Source: an uncultured Lachnospiraceae bacterium (GTDB taxonomy: Bacteria > Bacillota > Clostridia > Lachnospirales > Lachnospiraceae). From it: a stretch of 64,000 nucleotides of DNA. The position numbers and the translations under genes are program-made. The notes beneath the pieces are model-generated. The model worked only from the letters and a program-made list of their open reading frames with translations, was not told the origin of the DNA and did not search any database. Shown in pieces: positions 7,290-14,631 of this stretch. Position 1 is the first letter of the stretch, and every line of letters begins with the position of its first letter. The DNA lies in contig CAJTPS010000009.1 in assembly GCA_910578555.1 (NCBI GenBank), positions 102,265 to 166,264 on the forward strand, given 5' to 3'.

Positions 7290-9998
7290 ATGGACGGTTT
7301 ATATCACACAATCTTAGACCGCAGAGAATTACAGAAAATACAGAACGAATTTTGCGCAGCGACAGGGGTTTATGCATTCTGTGTGGATCGTGACGGCACG
7401 GAACTGACAACGGTGTCAGGAAATGAGCAGGACAGGGAGAAACTGACCAGACAGATACCGAAGGACAAACTGCTCTCGCTTTTACACAGGGTATCGGAAA
7501 GCAGTCTGGAGGATCAGGCGATCGAGGAGACAGAGAGTGATGCGTTAGTCTATGCGGTTGTGTGTGTGAAGGAAGAGCGGAAGACGGTTCTGGCGTGGCT
7601 TGTATACGGCGTTCTGTCTGATGCACAGTCACCGGAAGGGCGTGCGTTTGCACAGGGATTCGGCTATCAGACGACGGAGCGGCGGTTCAGTCTTGCGCTG
7701 GATTTGCTGCGTGAGTTTAGCAGACATATGGTGGGCGATAAGCTGTTGGCGGAAGAGGCGAAGGCAGAGAGCCGGAGGAGTCAGTATTCCAGGCAGGAAA
7801 TGGAGGATGTGCTCAAACGGACGGCTGCTACGACGCAGATTGTGCAGATGCTGGACAGTGATGCGCCCATCGAAGGAATTATGAACGATATTCTTGCGAT
7901 TATCGGCAGATTTCTCGGAATAGACAGTGCGTATTTATGTTCTTTGCATGAGGCGGGTGTGGATCGCATGGACGTGATTGCGGAGTGGTGTGCCGAAGGT
8001 GTGTTGTCCGGGTTTGACCAGACGAGAAATCAGCCCCGGCCGTCATATTTATATCGGGAGAAACCGCTGGTGCTCTCCGCGGGTGCGGGGACGGAGAATT
8101 ACAGCGCGGATCTGCGCAAGGCCGGAATCAGTGCATTTGCGGCTATGCCGATTATTTTAAAGGATCGCATCAGCATGTATGCGTGCTTCGAGGTCAGACA
8201 GCGTCCGCATAGCTGGGATGTGGGGGAGATTAAGTTCCTGAGCGATTCCGCCAAAGTGCTGCAGAGTATTCTGACCAAGCGGCTGCAGAAGAACTCTCTG
8301 GCGGGTTCCTATGCGGCGCTTGAGGAAGTTCTTAATAACGTAGGCAGTTCCATTTATGTCAGGGACCGGGAGAGCGGCAGGATTCTTTTTGTAAACAGAG
8401 GGCTCAGGAACCATTTTCAGGAAGAAATAGAGAACAACACGCTGGCCGGGATTTTTGAATCCGGAATACCGCAGGGAAGAGAAGAGGGCAGCGTGGAGGT
8501 CTGCATGGATGAAAAGGGTAACTGGTACGATCTTTTCTATAAAATTATTACATGGGTGGACGGCAGACAGGTACTCATGTGTTCGATCTATGATGTGACC
8601 GAGAAGAAAATGTATCAGAAAAAGATTGAGCGGCAGGCGTACACGGATTTCCTGACCGGGCTGTTTAACAGGGCGTGCTGTGAGCGTGATCTGGCAAAAT
8701 ATGTGGATGCGGCGAAGAACATGGACAGGGAAGGCGCCGTGCTGTATCTGGATCTGGATGATTTCAAACATATCAATGATAGTCTGGGACATCAGTATGG
8801 TGACGTTTTGCTGAAATCTATTGCGCATGGTATGCGGAATGTGCAGGGGATTCAAAACTCCTGCTACCGCATGGGCGGAGACGAGTTTGTCATTATTGTG
8901 CCGCCCGAACAGTATGGTATGCTCGATCAGATCGTGGAGGGTGTCAAAGCGATCTTCGGAAGACCATGGTTTCTCAAGAATGCCGATTACTATTGCACCA
9001 TGAGCATGGGAATCGTACATTTTCCCACGGAGGGAGAGGGTGTACAGGAACTGATCCGGAAAGCCGATATTGCCATGTATGAGGCCAAGAGATCCGGGAA
9101 GAACCGGGTGGCGGTCTATGATAACACGATTAAGAGTGATTCCGATAAACGTCTGGACATGGAGAAAAACATGCGTGACGCCGCGACCGACGGTTGCAAG
9201 GAATTTGAGGTGTACTATCAGCCGATTATTGATATTCAGGAAAATAATATCTGCACGGGAGCGGAAGCATTGATTCGCTGGAACAGTGTGGAGATGGGAT
9301 TTATGTCACCGGCGGATTTCATACCGCTTGCGGAGTATCTGGGGCTGATCAATCCGATCGGCAGTCATGTGCTGGCGGAAGCCTGCAGGGCATGCAGGAA
9401 CTGGAATGATAACGGACATCCGGGTTATAAAGTCAATGTCAATCTCTCCGTCGTGCAGCTCCTGCAGCCGGATATTGTTAAAACCGTTTCGGATATCGTA
9501 CATGAGACGGGGATTAATCCGCATAATCTGACGCTGGAGGTGACGGAAGGGCTTGCCATCAACGATCTGGAACGTATGAAGGAGATACTGGCGCAGATCA
9601 AGGAACTGGGCGTACGGATCGCACTGGACGATTTCGGGACGGGTTATTCTTCGCTCAGCCATATCCGGGAACTGCCCTTTGACGTGATCAAGGTGGATCA
9701 GAGCTTTGTCAGGGATCTGGCGGAGGATACCTACTCAAAATCGTTTATTAAGATGGTGTCGGATCTGGCGGATGCCATTGACGTTTCGATCTGTGTGGAG
9801 GGCATCGAGACCGAGCAGCAGTATAAAGTGCTGGAGGGCATGAAGGTCAGGATGATACAGGGCTATTATTTTGGCAAACCGATGCCGCGGTCGGCGTTTG
9901 AGGAGAAGTATGTGGAAGACGATAAGCGTCATGGAAATACCACGGGTCATCAGCCGCGTAAAAACGGGAAACGGAGAACCGGTAACCGCAAAAAATAA
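7290..9998 (+). CDS. PocR-GAF-PAS-GGDEF-EAL cyclic-di-GMP protein
   Basis: This 902-residue cytoplasmic signalling protein has five parts. A PocR-like sensory domain comes first (about 1-150), then a GAF domain (about 175-330), a PAS-like domain (about 342-440), GGDEF (about 445-612) and EAL (about 630-870). The cyclase signature GGDEF is intact at 529-533, but no RxxD inhibitory site lies five residues ahead of it. The EAL domain keeps EAL (659-661), NVNLS, LEVTE, DDFGTGYSS and KVDQSFV, so it is probably an active phosphodiesterase. The start at 7290 is chosen over an earlier in-frame ATG because AAGGGGAG lies just upstream. No membrane segment is seen. Which activity dominates cannot be told from sequence. 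Confidence 0.92.
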   Translation: MDGLYHTILDRRELQKIQNEFCAATGVYAFCVDRDGTELTTVSGNEQDREKLTRQIPKDKLLSLLHRVSESSLEDQAIEETESDALVYAVVCVKEERKTVLAWLVYGVLSDAQSPEGRAFAQGFGYQTTERRFSLALDLLREFSRHMVGDKLLAEEAKAESRRSQYSRQEMEDVLKRTAATTQIVQMLDSDAPIEGIMNDILAIIGRFLGIDSAYLCSLHEAGVDRMDVIAEWCAEGVLSGFDQTRNQPRPSYLYREKPLVLSAGAGTENYSADLRKAGISAFAAMPIILKDRISMYACFEVRQRPHSWDVGEIKFLSDSAKVLQSILTKRLQKNSLAGSYAALEEVLNNVGSSIYVRDRESGRILFVNRGLRNHFQEEIENNTLAGIFESGIPQGREEGSVEVCMDEKGNWYDLFYKIITWVDGRQVLMCSIYDVTEKKMYQKKIERQAYTDFLTGLFNRACCERDLAKYVDAAKNMDREGAVLYLDLDDFKHINDSLGHQYGDVLLKSIAHGMRNVQGIQNSCYRMGGDEFVIIVPPEQYGMLDQIVEGVKAIFGRPWFLKNADYYCTMSMGIVHFPTEGEGVQELIRKADIAMYEAKRSGKNRVAVYDNTIKSDSDKRLDMEKNMRDAATDGCKEFEVYYQPIIDIQENNICTGAEALIRWNSVEMGFMSPADFIPLAEYLGLINPIGSHVLAEACRACRNWNDNGHPGYKVNVNLSVVQLLQPDIVKTVSDIVHETGINPHNLTLEVTEGLAINDLERMKEILAQIKELGVRIALDDFGTGYSSLSHIRELPFDVIKVDQSFVRDLAEDTYSKSFIKMVSDLADAIDVSICVEGIETEQQYKVLEGMKVRMIQGYYFGKPMPRSAFEEKYVEDDKRHGNTTGHQPRKNGKRRTGNRKK

Positions 9999-10036
9999 GA
10001 GCAAATCGCATGGTAATGCGTAGAAATGAGGAGAGC

Positions 10037-10750
10037 ATGGAAAAGAAATCATTGGCACAGGAGCTTGCGGGAAACGCTTATCCCGGCAGAGGTATTGTGA
10101 TCGGTAAGTCTCCGGACGGCAAATATGCGGTGACGGCATATTTTATCATGGGCAGAAGCTCCAACAGCAGAAACCGTATCTTTGTGGAGGACGGAGAGGG
10201 AATCCGCACGCAGGCGTTTGATCCTTCCAAACTGGAAGATCCCAGCCTGATCATCTATGCGCCGGTCAGAGTGCTCGGCAATAAGACGATCGTGACCAAC
10301 GGTGACCAGACGGATACGATCTATGAACTGATGGATCAGCAGCAGACCTTTGAACAGTCGCTTCGCACCAGAGAATTTGAGCCTGACGGGCCTAACTATA
10401 CGCCCCGCATTTCCGGAATCATGCATCTGGAAAACGGCGGTTACAATTATGCCATGTCTATTCTGAAAAGCAATAACGGAGATCCTTCTTCCTGCAACAG
10501 ATATACGTTTGCGTATGAGAATCCGGCGGCAGGCGAAGGACATTTTATCCATACTTATATGGGGGACGGGAATCCCCTTCCCAGCTTCGAAGGAGAGCCC
10601 ACGCTGGTGGGGATCGAGGGGGATATCGATACATTCACGAATATGATCTGGGAGAATCTGAATGAGGAGAATAAGGTGTCGCTTTTCGTGCGCTTTATTG
10701 AGATCGGGAGCGGGAAGTACGAGACGCGTATCATCAACAAAAATACATGA
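10037..10750 (+). CDS. purO: IMP cyclohydrolase, PurO-like
   Basis: This protein would close the purine ring, converting FAICAR to IMP, the last step of purine synthesis. Its 237 residues fit the IMP cyclohydrolase-like (PurO) family first described in archaea: GRGIVIGKSPDGKYAVTAYFIMGRS and YTPRISGIMHLENGGY are typical. The start at 10037 follows GAGGAG closely, and an upstream in-frame ATG at 10010 lacks a good site. The next gene is a stand-alone AICAR formyltransferase, so the two together replace the bifunctional PurH. The stop codon falls inside the first bases of an intergenic repeat (copy A). Regulation is not evident. Confidence 0.85.
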   Translation: MEKKSLAQELAGNAYPGRGIVIGKSPDGKYAVTAYFIMGRSSNSRNRIFVEDGEGIRTQAFDPSKLEDPSLIIYAPVRVLGNKTIVTNGDQTDTIYELMDQQQTFEQSLRTREFEPDGPNYTPRISGIMHLENGGYNYAMSILKSNNGDPSSCNRYTFAYENPAAGEGHFIHTYMGDGNPLPSFEGEPTLVGIEGDIDTFTNMIWENLNEENKVSLFVRFIEIGSGKYETRIINKNT

Positions 10751-10830
10751 AGTAGTACTAAGACTGCAAAACACGCAGTCTAAGAACAACTAAATTATGT
10801 ATGGAAGAATGCAAAATGCGCATTCTTCCC
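10745..10830 (+). repeat. Two-hairpin intercistronic element, copy A
   Basis: The first hairpin pairs AGACTGC (10761-10767) with GCAGTCT (10775-10781), and the outer arms ACAT and ATGT (10797-10800) close around it. The second pairs GGAAGAATGC (10803-10812) with GCATTCTTCC (10820-10829). The element includes the purO stop codon and ends about 28 bases before the next ATG. It is one of nine copies in the window. Confidence 0.85.
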
Positions 10831-10857
10831 GCAGCAAATTAATGAGGAGAGAAAAGT

Positions 10858-12039
10858 ATGAATGAATTAGAATTAAAATATGGCTGTAACCCGAATCAGA
10901 AGCCGTCGCGTATTTTTATGGCGGACGGGAGTGAACTGCCGATCAGGGTGCTGAACGGGAAGCCGGGATATATTAATTTTCTGGATGCTTTTAACGGATG
11001 GCAGCTGGTAAAGGAATTGAAGAAAGCGACCGGGCTTCCGGCGGCTACGTCTTTTAAGCATGTATCTCCCGCGGGGGCGGCAGTGGGGCTGCCGCTTACG
11101 GATGTGGAGAAGAAAATCTACTGGGTGGATGATCTGGATATGGAATTCACACCTCTGGCAAATGCTTATGCGAGAGCGAGAGGTGCAGACAGAATGAGTT
11201 CTTTCGGCGATTTTATATCACTTTCTGATGTCTGTGATGCGGCGACCGCTAAGATCATTAAGAGAGAAGTGTCCGACGGTGTGATCGCGCCGGGGTATGA
11301 GCCGGAGGCGCTGGAGATTCTGAAAGCGAAGAAAAAGGGCGGCTATAATGTCATTGAGATCGATGAGAATTATGTGCCGGAAGCGCTTGAGGTAAAGCAG
11401 GTATATGGGATCAGCTTTGAACAGGGCAGAAATGAGCTTAAGATTGATGATGCTTTTTTTAATAACATTGTGACGGAATCGAAGGACATGCCGGAACAGG
11501 CCAGGATCGATCTGGCGATTGCCATGATCACTTTGAAGTATACACAGTCCAATTCCGTATGCTATGTCAAAGGCGGACAGGCAATCGGCATCGGTGCGGG
11601 GCAGCAGTCCAGGATCCACTGCACCAGACTGGCGGGCTCCAAGGCGGATAACTGGTTTCTGAGGCAGTCTCCCAAAGTGCTCGGTCTGCAGTTCGTAGAC
11701 GGTATCGGGCGCGCGGATCGGGACAATTCTATCGATTTATACATCGGGGAAGATTATATGGACGTGCTGGCGGAAGGCGCATGGCAGAAGATCTTTAAGG
11801 TGAAACCGGAAGTGTTTACGAGAGAAGAGAAGCGGGCATGGCTGGATCAGATGAGTGATGTTGCGCTGGGTTCCGATGCTTTCTTCCCCTTCGGCGACAA
11901 TATCGAGCGCGCGCATAAGAGCGGTGTAAAATATGTGGCCCAGCCGGGCGGCTCCGTGCGTGATGACAATGTGATAGAGACCTGCAACAAATATGGAATG
12001 ACGATGTGCTTTACGGGTATTCGTCTCTTCCATCATTAG
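10858..12039 (+). CDS. Stand-alone AICAR formyltransferase (PurH C-terminal domain)
   Basis: This enzyme formylates AICAR with 10-formyl-tetrahydrofolate to give FAICAR. The 393 residues correspond to the transformylase half of PurH only: the Lys-His pair is present in SFKHVSPAGAAVG, and the block YVKGGQAIGIGAGQQSRIHCTRLAG is the family hallmark. The roughly 130-residue N-terminal cyclohydrolase domain is absent, which fits the PurO-like gene directly upstream. The ATG has GAGGAGAG 8 bases before it. A hairpin follows the gene, so purO and this gene probably form a two-gene unit. Confidence 0.9.
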   Translation: MNELELKYGCNPNQKPSRIFMADGSELPIRVLNGKPGYINFLDAFNGWQLVKELKKATGLPAATSFKHVSPAGAAVGLPLTDVEKKIYWVDDLDMEFTPLANAYARARGADRMSSFGDFISLSDVCDAATAKIIKREVSDGVIAPGYEPEALEILKAKKKGGYNVIEIDENYVPEALEVKQVYGISFEQGRNELKIDDAFFNNIVTESKDMPEQARIDLAIAMITLKYTQSNSVCYVKGGQAIGIGAGQQSRIHCTRLAGSKADNWFLRQSPKVLGLQFVDGIGRADRDNSIDLYIGEDYMDVLAEGAWQKIFKVKPEVFTREEKRAWLDQMSDVALGSDAFFPFGDNIERAHKSGVKYVAQPGGSVRDDNVIETCNKYGMTMCFTGIRLFHH

Positions 12040-12055
12040 AAGGATTTTTTGTGAC

Positions 12056-12088
12056 GGCTGCTGCATGGAATGAACGAATGCGGCAGCC
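12056..12088 (+). terminator. Hairpin after the AICAR formyltransferase gene
   Basis: GGCTGCTGCAT (12056-12066) pairs with ATGCGGCAGCC (12078-12088) with one wobble. The following bases are only moderately T-rich, so this may be a weak terminator. Confidence 0.5.
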
Positions 12089-12119
12089 TGATTAATTTAC
12101 GAAACACATCCCATACAAA

Positions 12120-12148
12120 TTGATTTTTCCTTTTGATAGTGTTATTAT
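12120..12148 (+). promoter_or_regulatory. Promoter for ptb-buk
   Basis: TTGATT (12120-12125) and TATTAT (12143-12148) lie 17 bases apart, 54 bases before the ptb start. Confidence 0.5.
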
Positions 12149-12201
12149 TTTAACGATGGGATTATCACAGCGAAAATTAGACAAAGGAGTGGAATGGTGA
12201 G

Positions 12202-13122
12202 ATGAGTAAGAGTTTTGATGATCTGTTATCTAAAGTATCCGAGTGCAGCATCAAGAAAGTTGCGGTTGCAGTTGCACAGGACAGTGCGGTGCTGGAAGCG
12301 GTGGTCGCGGCGAAAGAGCGCAACATTGCAGAGGCGATTCTGGTCGGTGATGAGGATAAGATTAAAGAGGTAGCCGCGGCTGACAATGTTGACATCAGCG
12401 GTTTTGAGATCATTGACGAGAAGGATGATTACACGGCGGCTCTTAAGGCGGTAGAGCTGGTTCATCAGGGGAAGGCCGACATGTACATGAAAGGCCTGAT
12501 CGACACGAAATCATTCTTAAAGAGCGTACTGGATAAAGAAGTAGGTTTGAGAACCGGTAAGGCGTTATCCCATGTGTGCGTTTTTGAGGTAGAAGGGATC
12601 GATCATCTATTGTTCCTGACAGACGTTGCGTTTATGACATATCCGTCGCTTGAAGACAAGGTACATATTATTGAGAATACGGTAGATGTCTGCCATGCGT
12701 GCGGCATTCCGAATCCGAAGGTGGCGCCCCTTGCGGCGGTAGAAGTTGTTAATCCGAAGATGCCTGTAACCGTAGATGCAGAAGAACTTACGAAAATGTG
12801 TGCGGAAGGTAAGATCACAGGTTGTGTTGTAGACGGGCCGCTCTCTTTAGACCTCGCGATTGATCCGGAAGCGGCAAAACATAAAGGCGCAGAAGGCAGA
12901 AAGATCGTCGGCGATGCCGATGTGCTTCTTTTCCCTGACATTCATGCGGGTAATCTGGTGTACAAGTGTCTGGTACATACGGCTAAGGTTAAGAACGGTA
13001 ATATCCTGACCGGCACGAAGGCTCCGGTCATTTTGACATCCCGTTCCGATGATTTTGAGACGAAGGTAAATTCTCTGGCGCTTGGTGCGGTTATGGCAGG
13101 TGCAATGGCTAAGATGAATTAG
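12202..13122 (+). CDS. ptb: Phosphate butyryltransferase
   Basis: This enzyme swaps CoA of butyryl-CoA for phosphate, giving butyryl-phosphate. The 306-residue protein belongs to the PTA/PTB family, with the short N-terminal form typical of Ptb rather than long Pta. Family features are the MYMKGLIDTKSFLKSVLD block and the GALLTG-like ending (NGNILTGTKAPVILTSRSD). The butyrate kinase gene lies 12 bases downstream, which decides the assignment over phosphate acetyltransferase. An AAGGAG site lies about 13 bases before the ATG; a nearer GGTGAG also occurs. Together with buk it makes butyrate and ATP by substrate-level phosphorylation. Confidence 0.92.
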   Translation: MSKSFDDLLSKVSECSIKKVAVAVAQDSAVLEAVVAAKERNIAEAILVGDEDKIKEVAAADNVDISGFEIIDEKDDYTAALKAVELVHQGKADMYMKGLIDTKSFLKSVLDKEVGLRTGKALSHVCVFEVEGIDHLLFLTDVAFMTYPSLEDKVHIIENTVDVCHACGIPNPKVAPLAAVEVVNPKMPVTVDAEELTKMCAEGKITGCVVDGPLSLDLAIDPEAAKHKGAEGRKIVGDADVLLFPDIHAGNLVYKCLVHTAKVKNGNILTGTKAPVILTSRSDDFETKVNSLALGAVMAGAMAKMN

Positions 13123-13134
13123 GAGGTAAGTGAT

Positions 13135-14202
13135 ATGGCAGTCAAAAGTTTAATTATTAATCCGGGTTCTACCTCTACAAAGATCGGGGTGTTTGAGGAT
13201 GAAACTCTACTCTTTGAGGAGACTTTAAGACATTCTACGGAAGAGATTGCACAGTATGCGTCTATCGTAGACCAGAAAGATTTTCGCAAGAACATTATTA
13301 TCAATCTTTTAAAGGAAAAAGACTTTGATATCAATTCCCTGAACATGGTTGTGGGACGCGGCGGTATGCTCAAACCCATTCCCGGCGGTACATACGCGGT
13401 CAGCGATGATCTTCTGGAGGATTTGAAAATAGGAAAGCAGGGACAGCATGCCTCTAATCTGGGCGGTATCCTGGCGAGAGAAATCGGTGATTCCATCGGA
13501 GCACCCTCATATATTGTGGATCCGGTTGTGGTGGATGAGTTAGAGCCCGTTTCACGTTATTCAGGCGTACCGGAACTTCCGAGAACGAGTGTGTTTCATG
13601 CATTGAATCAGAAAGCGGTAGCAAAACGTTATGCCAAGGAGCAGGGAAAAGATTATACGGCCTTGAATCTGATCGTAGTGCATATGGGAGGCGGCGTATC
13701 CGTAGGCGCTCATAAGGCAGGCAAGGTCATTGATGTATTTAATGCATTAGACGGCGACGGCGCTTTTTCTCCTGAGAGAGCAGGCGCGGTTCCCAGCGGT
13801 GCGCTGATTAAGATGTGCTTCTCCGGACAGTACAGTGAGAAGGAAGTATACAAGAAGATTGTGGGCGGAGGCGGTTTCAACGCATACTGCGGCACCAACG
13901 ATATGCGTGATGTCGATAAGATGGTGGACGGCGGCGACACCAAGGCCAAAGAAATCCGCGATGCGTTTATCAGACAGGTGTCCAAAGATATCGGTTCCAT
14001 GGCATGTGTGCTGGAAGGCAAGGTTGACCAGATCGTGGTGACCGGCGGGATCGCGTACGATAAAGCTGTAGTGGAAGGTCTTAAGGAGCAGGCGGGCTGG
14101 ATCGCACCCATGACGGTATATCCGGGTGAGGATGAGCTGCTGGCGCTTGTGCAGGGCGGACTGCGTGTACTAAGCGGCGAAGAGAAGGCTATGGTGTATT
14201 AG
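13135..14202 (+). CDS. buk: Butyrate kinase
   Basis: This acetokinase-family enzyme transfers phosphate from butyryl-phosphate to ADP. The 355 residues open with the phosphate-binding block LIINPGSTSTKIGVF. They also have GRGGMLKPIPGGTYAV, HMGGGVSVGAH and the late MACVLEGKVDQIVVTGGIAYD, all typical of Buk. The gene follows ptb by 12 bases with an AGGAGG site 7 bases before the ATG, and a strong terminator closes the unit. This route is an alternative to the butyryl-CoA:acetate CoA-transferase used by many gut butyrate producers. Related kinases act on isobutyrate or propionate, so chain-length preference is not certain. Confidence 0.95.
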   Translation: MAVKSLIINPGSTSTKIGVFEDETLLFEETLRHSTEEIAQYASIVDQKDFRKNIIINLLKEKDFDINSLNMVVGRGGMLKPIPGGTYAVSDDLLEDLKIGKQGQHASNLGGILAREIGDSIGAPSYIVDPVVVDELEPVSRYSGVPELPRTSVFHALNQKAVAKRYAKEQGKDYTALNLIVVHMGGGVSVGAHKAGKVIDVFNALDGDGAFSPERAGAVPSGALIKMCFSGQYSEKEVYKKIVGGGGFNAYCGTNDMRDVDKMVDGGDTKAKEIRDAFIRQVSKDIGSMACVLEGKVDQIVVTGGIAYDKAVVEGLKEQAGWIAPMTVYPGEDELLALVQGGLRVLSGEEKAMVY

Positions 14203-14230
14203 TGTGAGGAAGAACTTTCAATAAATAAGA

Positions 14231-14270
14231 ATATCCGGCAGAGAGAGCGTGCTCTGCCGGATATTTTGCT
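14231..14270 (+). terminator. Strong terminator after buk
   Basis: ATATCCGGCAGAG pairs with CTCTGCCGGATAT over 13 bases with an 8-base loop, followed by TTTTG. It closes the ptb-buk unit. Confidence 0.9.
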
Positions 14271-14631
14271 GTCTAGTTCTTTAGCGGTCGAAGGTACCTT
14301 CTCAATGGCGGGCTGGATTATGAAGCGGCAGAGACTCTTTATCGTATGAATGCAGATGAGCAGATCCGGAAAAACAGAGGTGAAAACCCGTCTCTGCCGG
14401 GACGGCTGACTTTAACAGTTGAATTTACCTTGTAAATCTGGTAAAATATACGTTGGTGTTTTGTAGCCGCATAACAAAAGCATTTGCGGATATTCCTATA
14501 GGATGGATTTGACGACTGCAGCAATGAACATCGATACAAAGTGAAACAGATTTACAGATCATGGAAAGTGAAAGTAGGCAAGTTGCGTATTTGATACGGC
14601 ATGTATTTGATACACGGAAGCGAGGCAGTAT
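14271..14631. other. Gap between buk and secA without a clear gene
   Basis: No supported gene lies here. An open stretch without a good start (about 14278-14433) ends at TAA and could be a remnant, but I cannot match it to a family. A possible promoter is TTTACC with TATACG 17 bases later at about 14426-14454. The rest is AT-rich leader sequence of secA. Confidence 0.4.

Noticed and set aside
14278..14433. An open frame without a start between buk and secA
   Set aside because: Too short, no start signal, no match to any family I can name.
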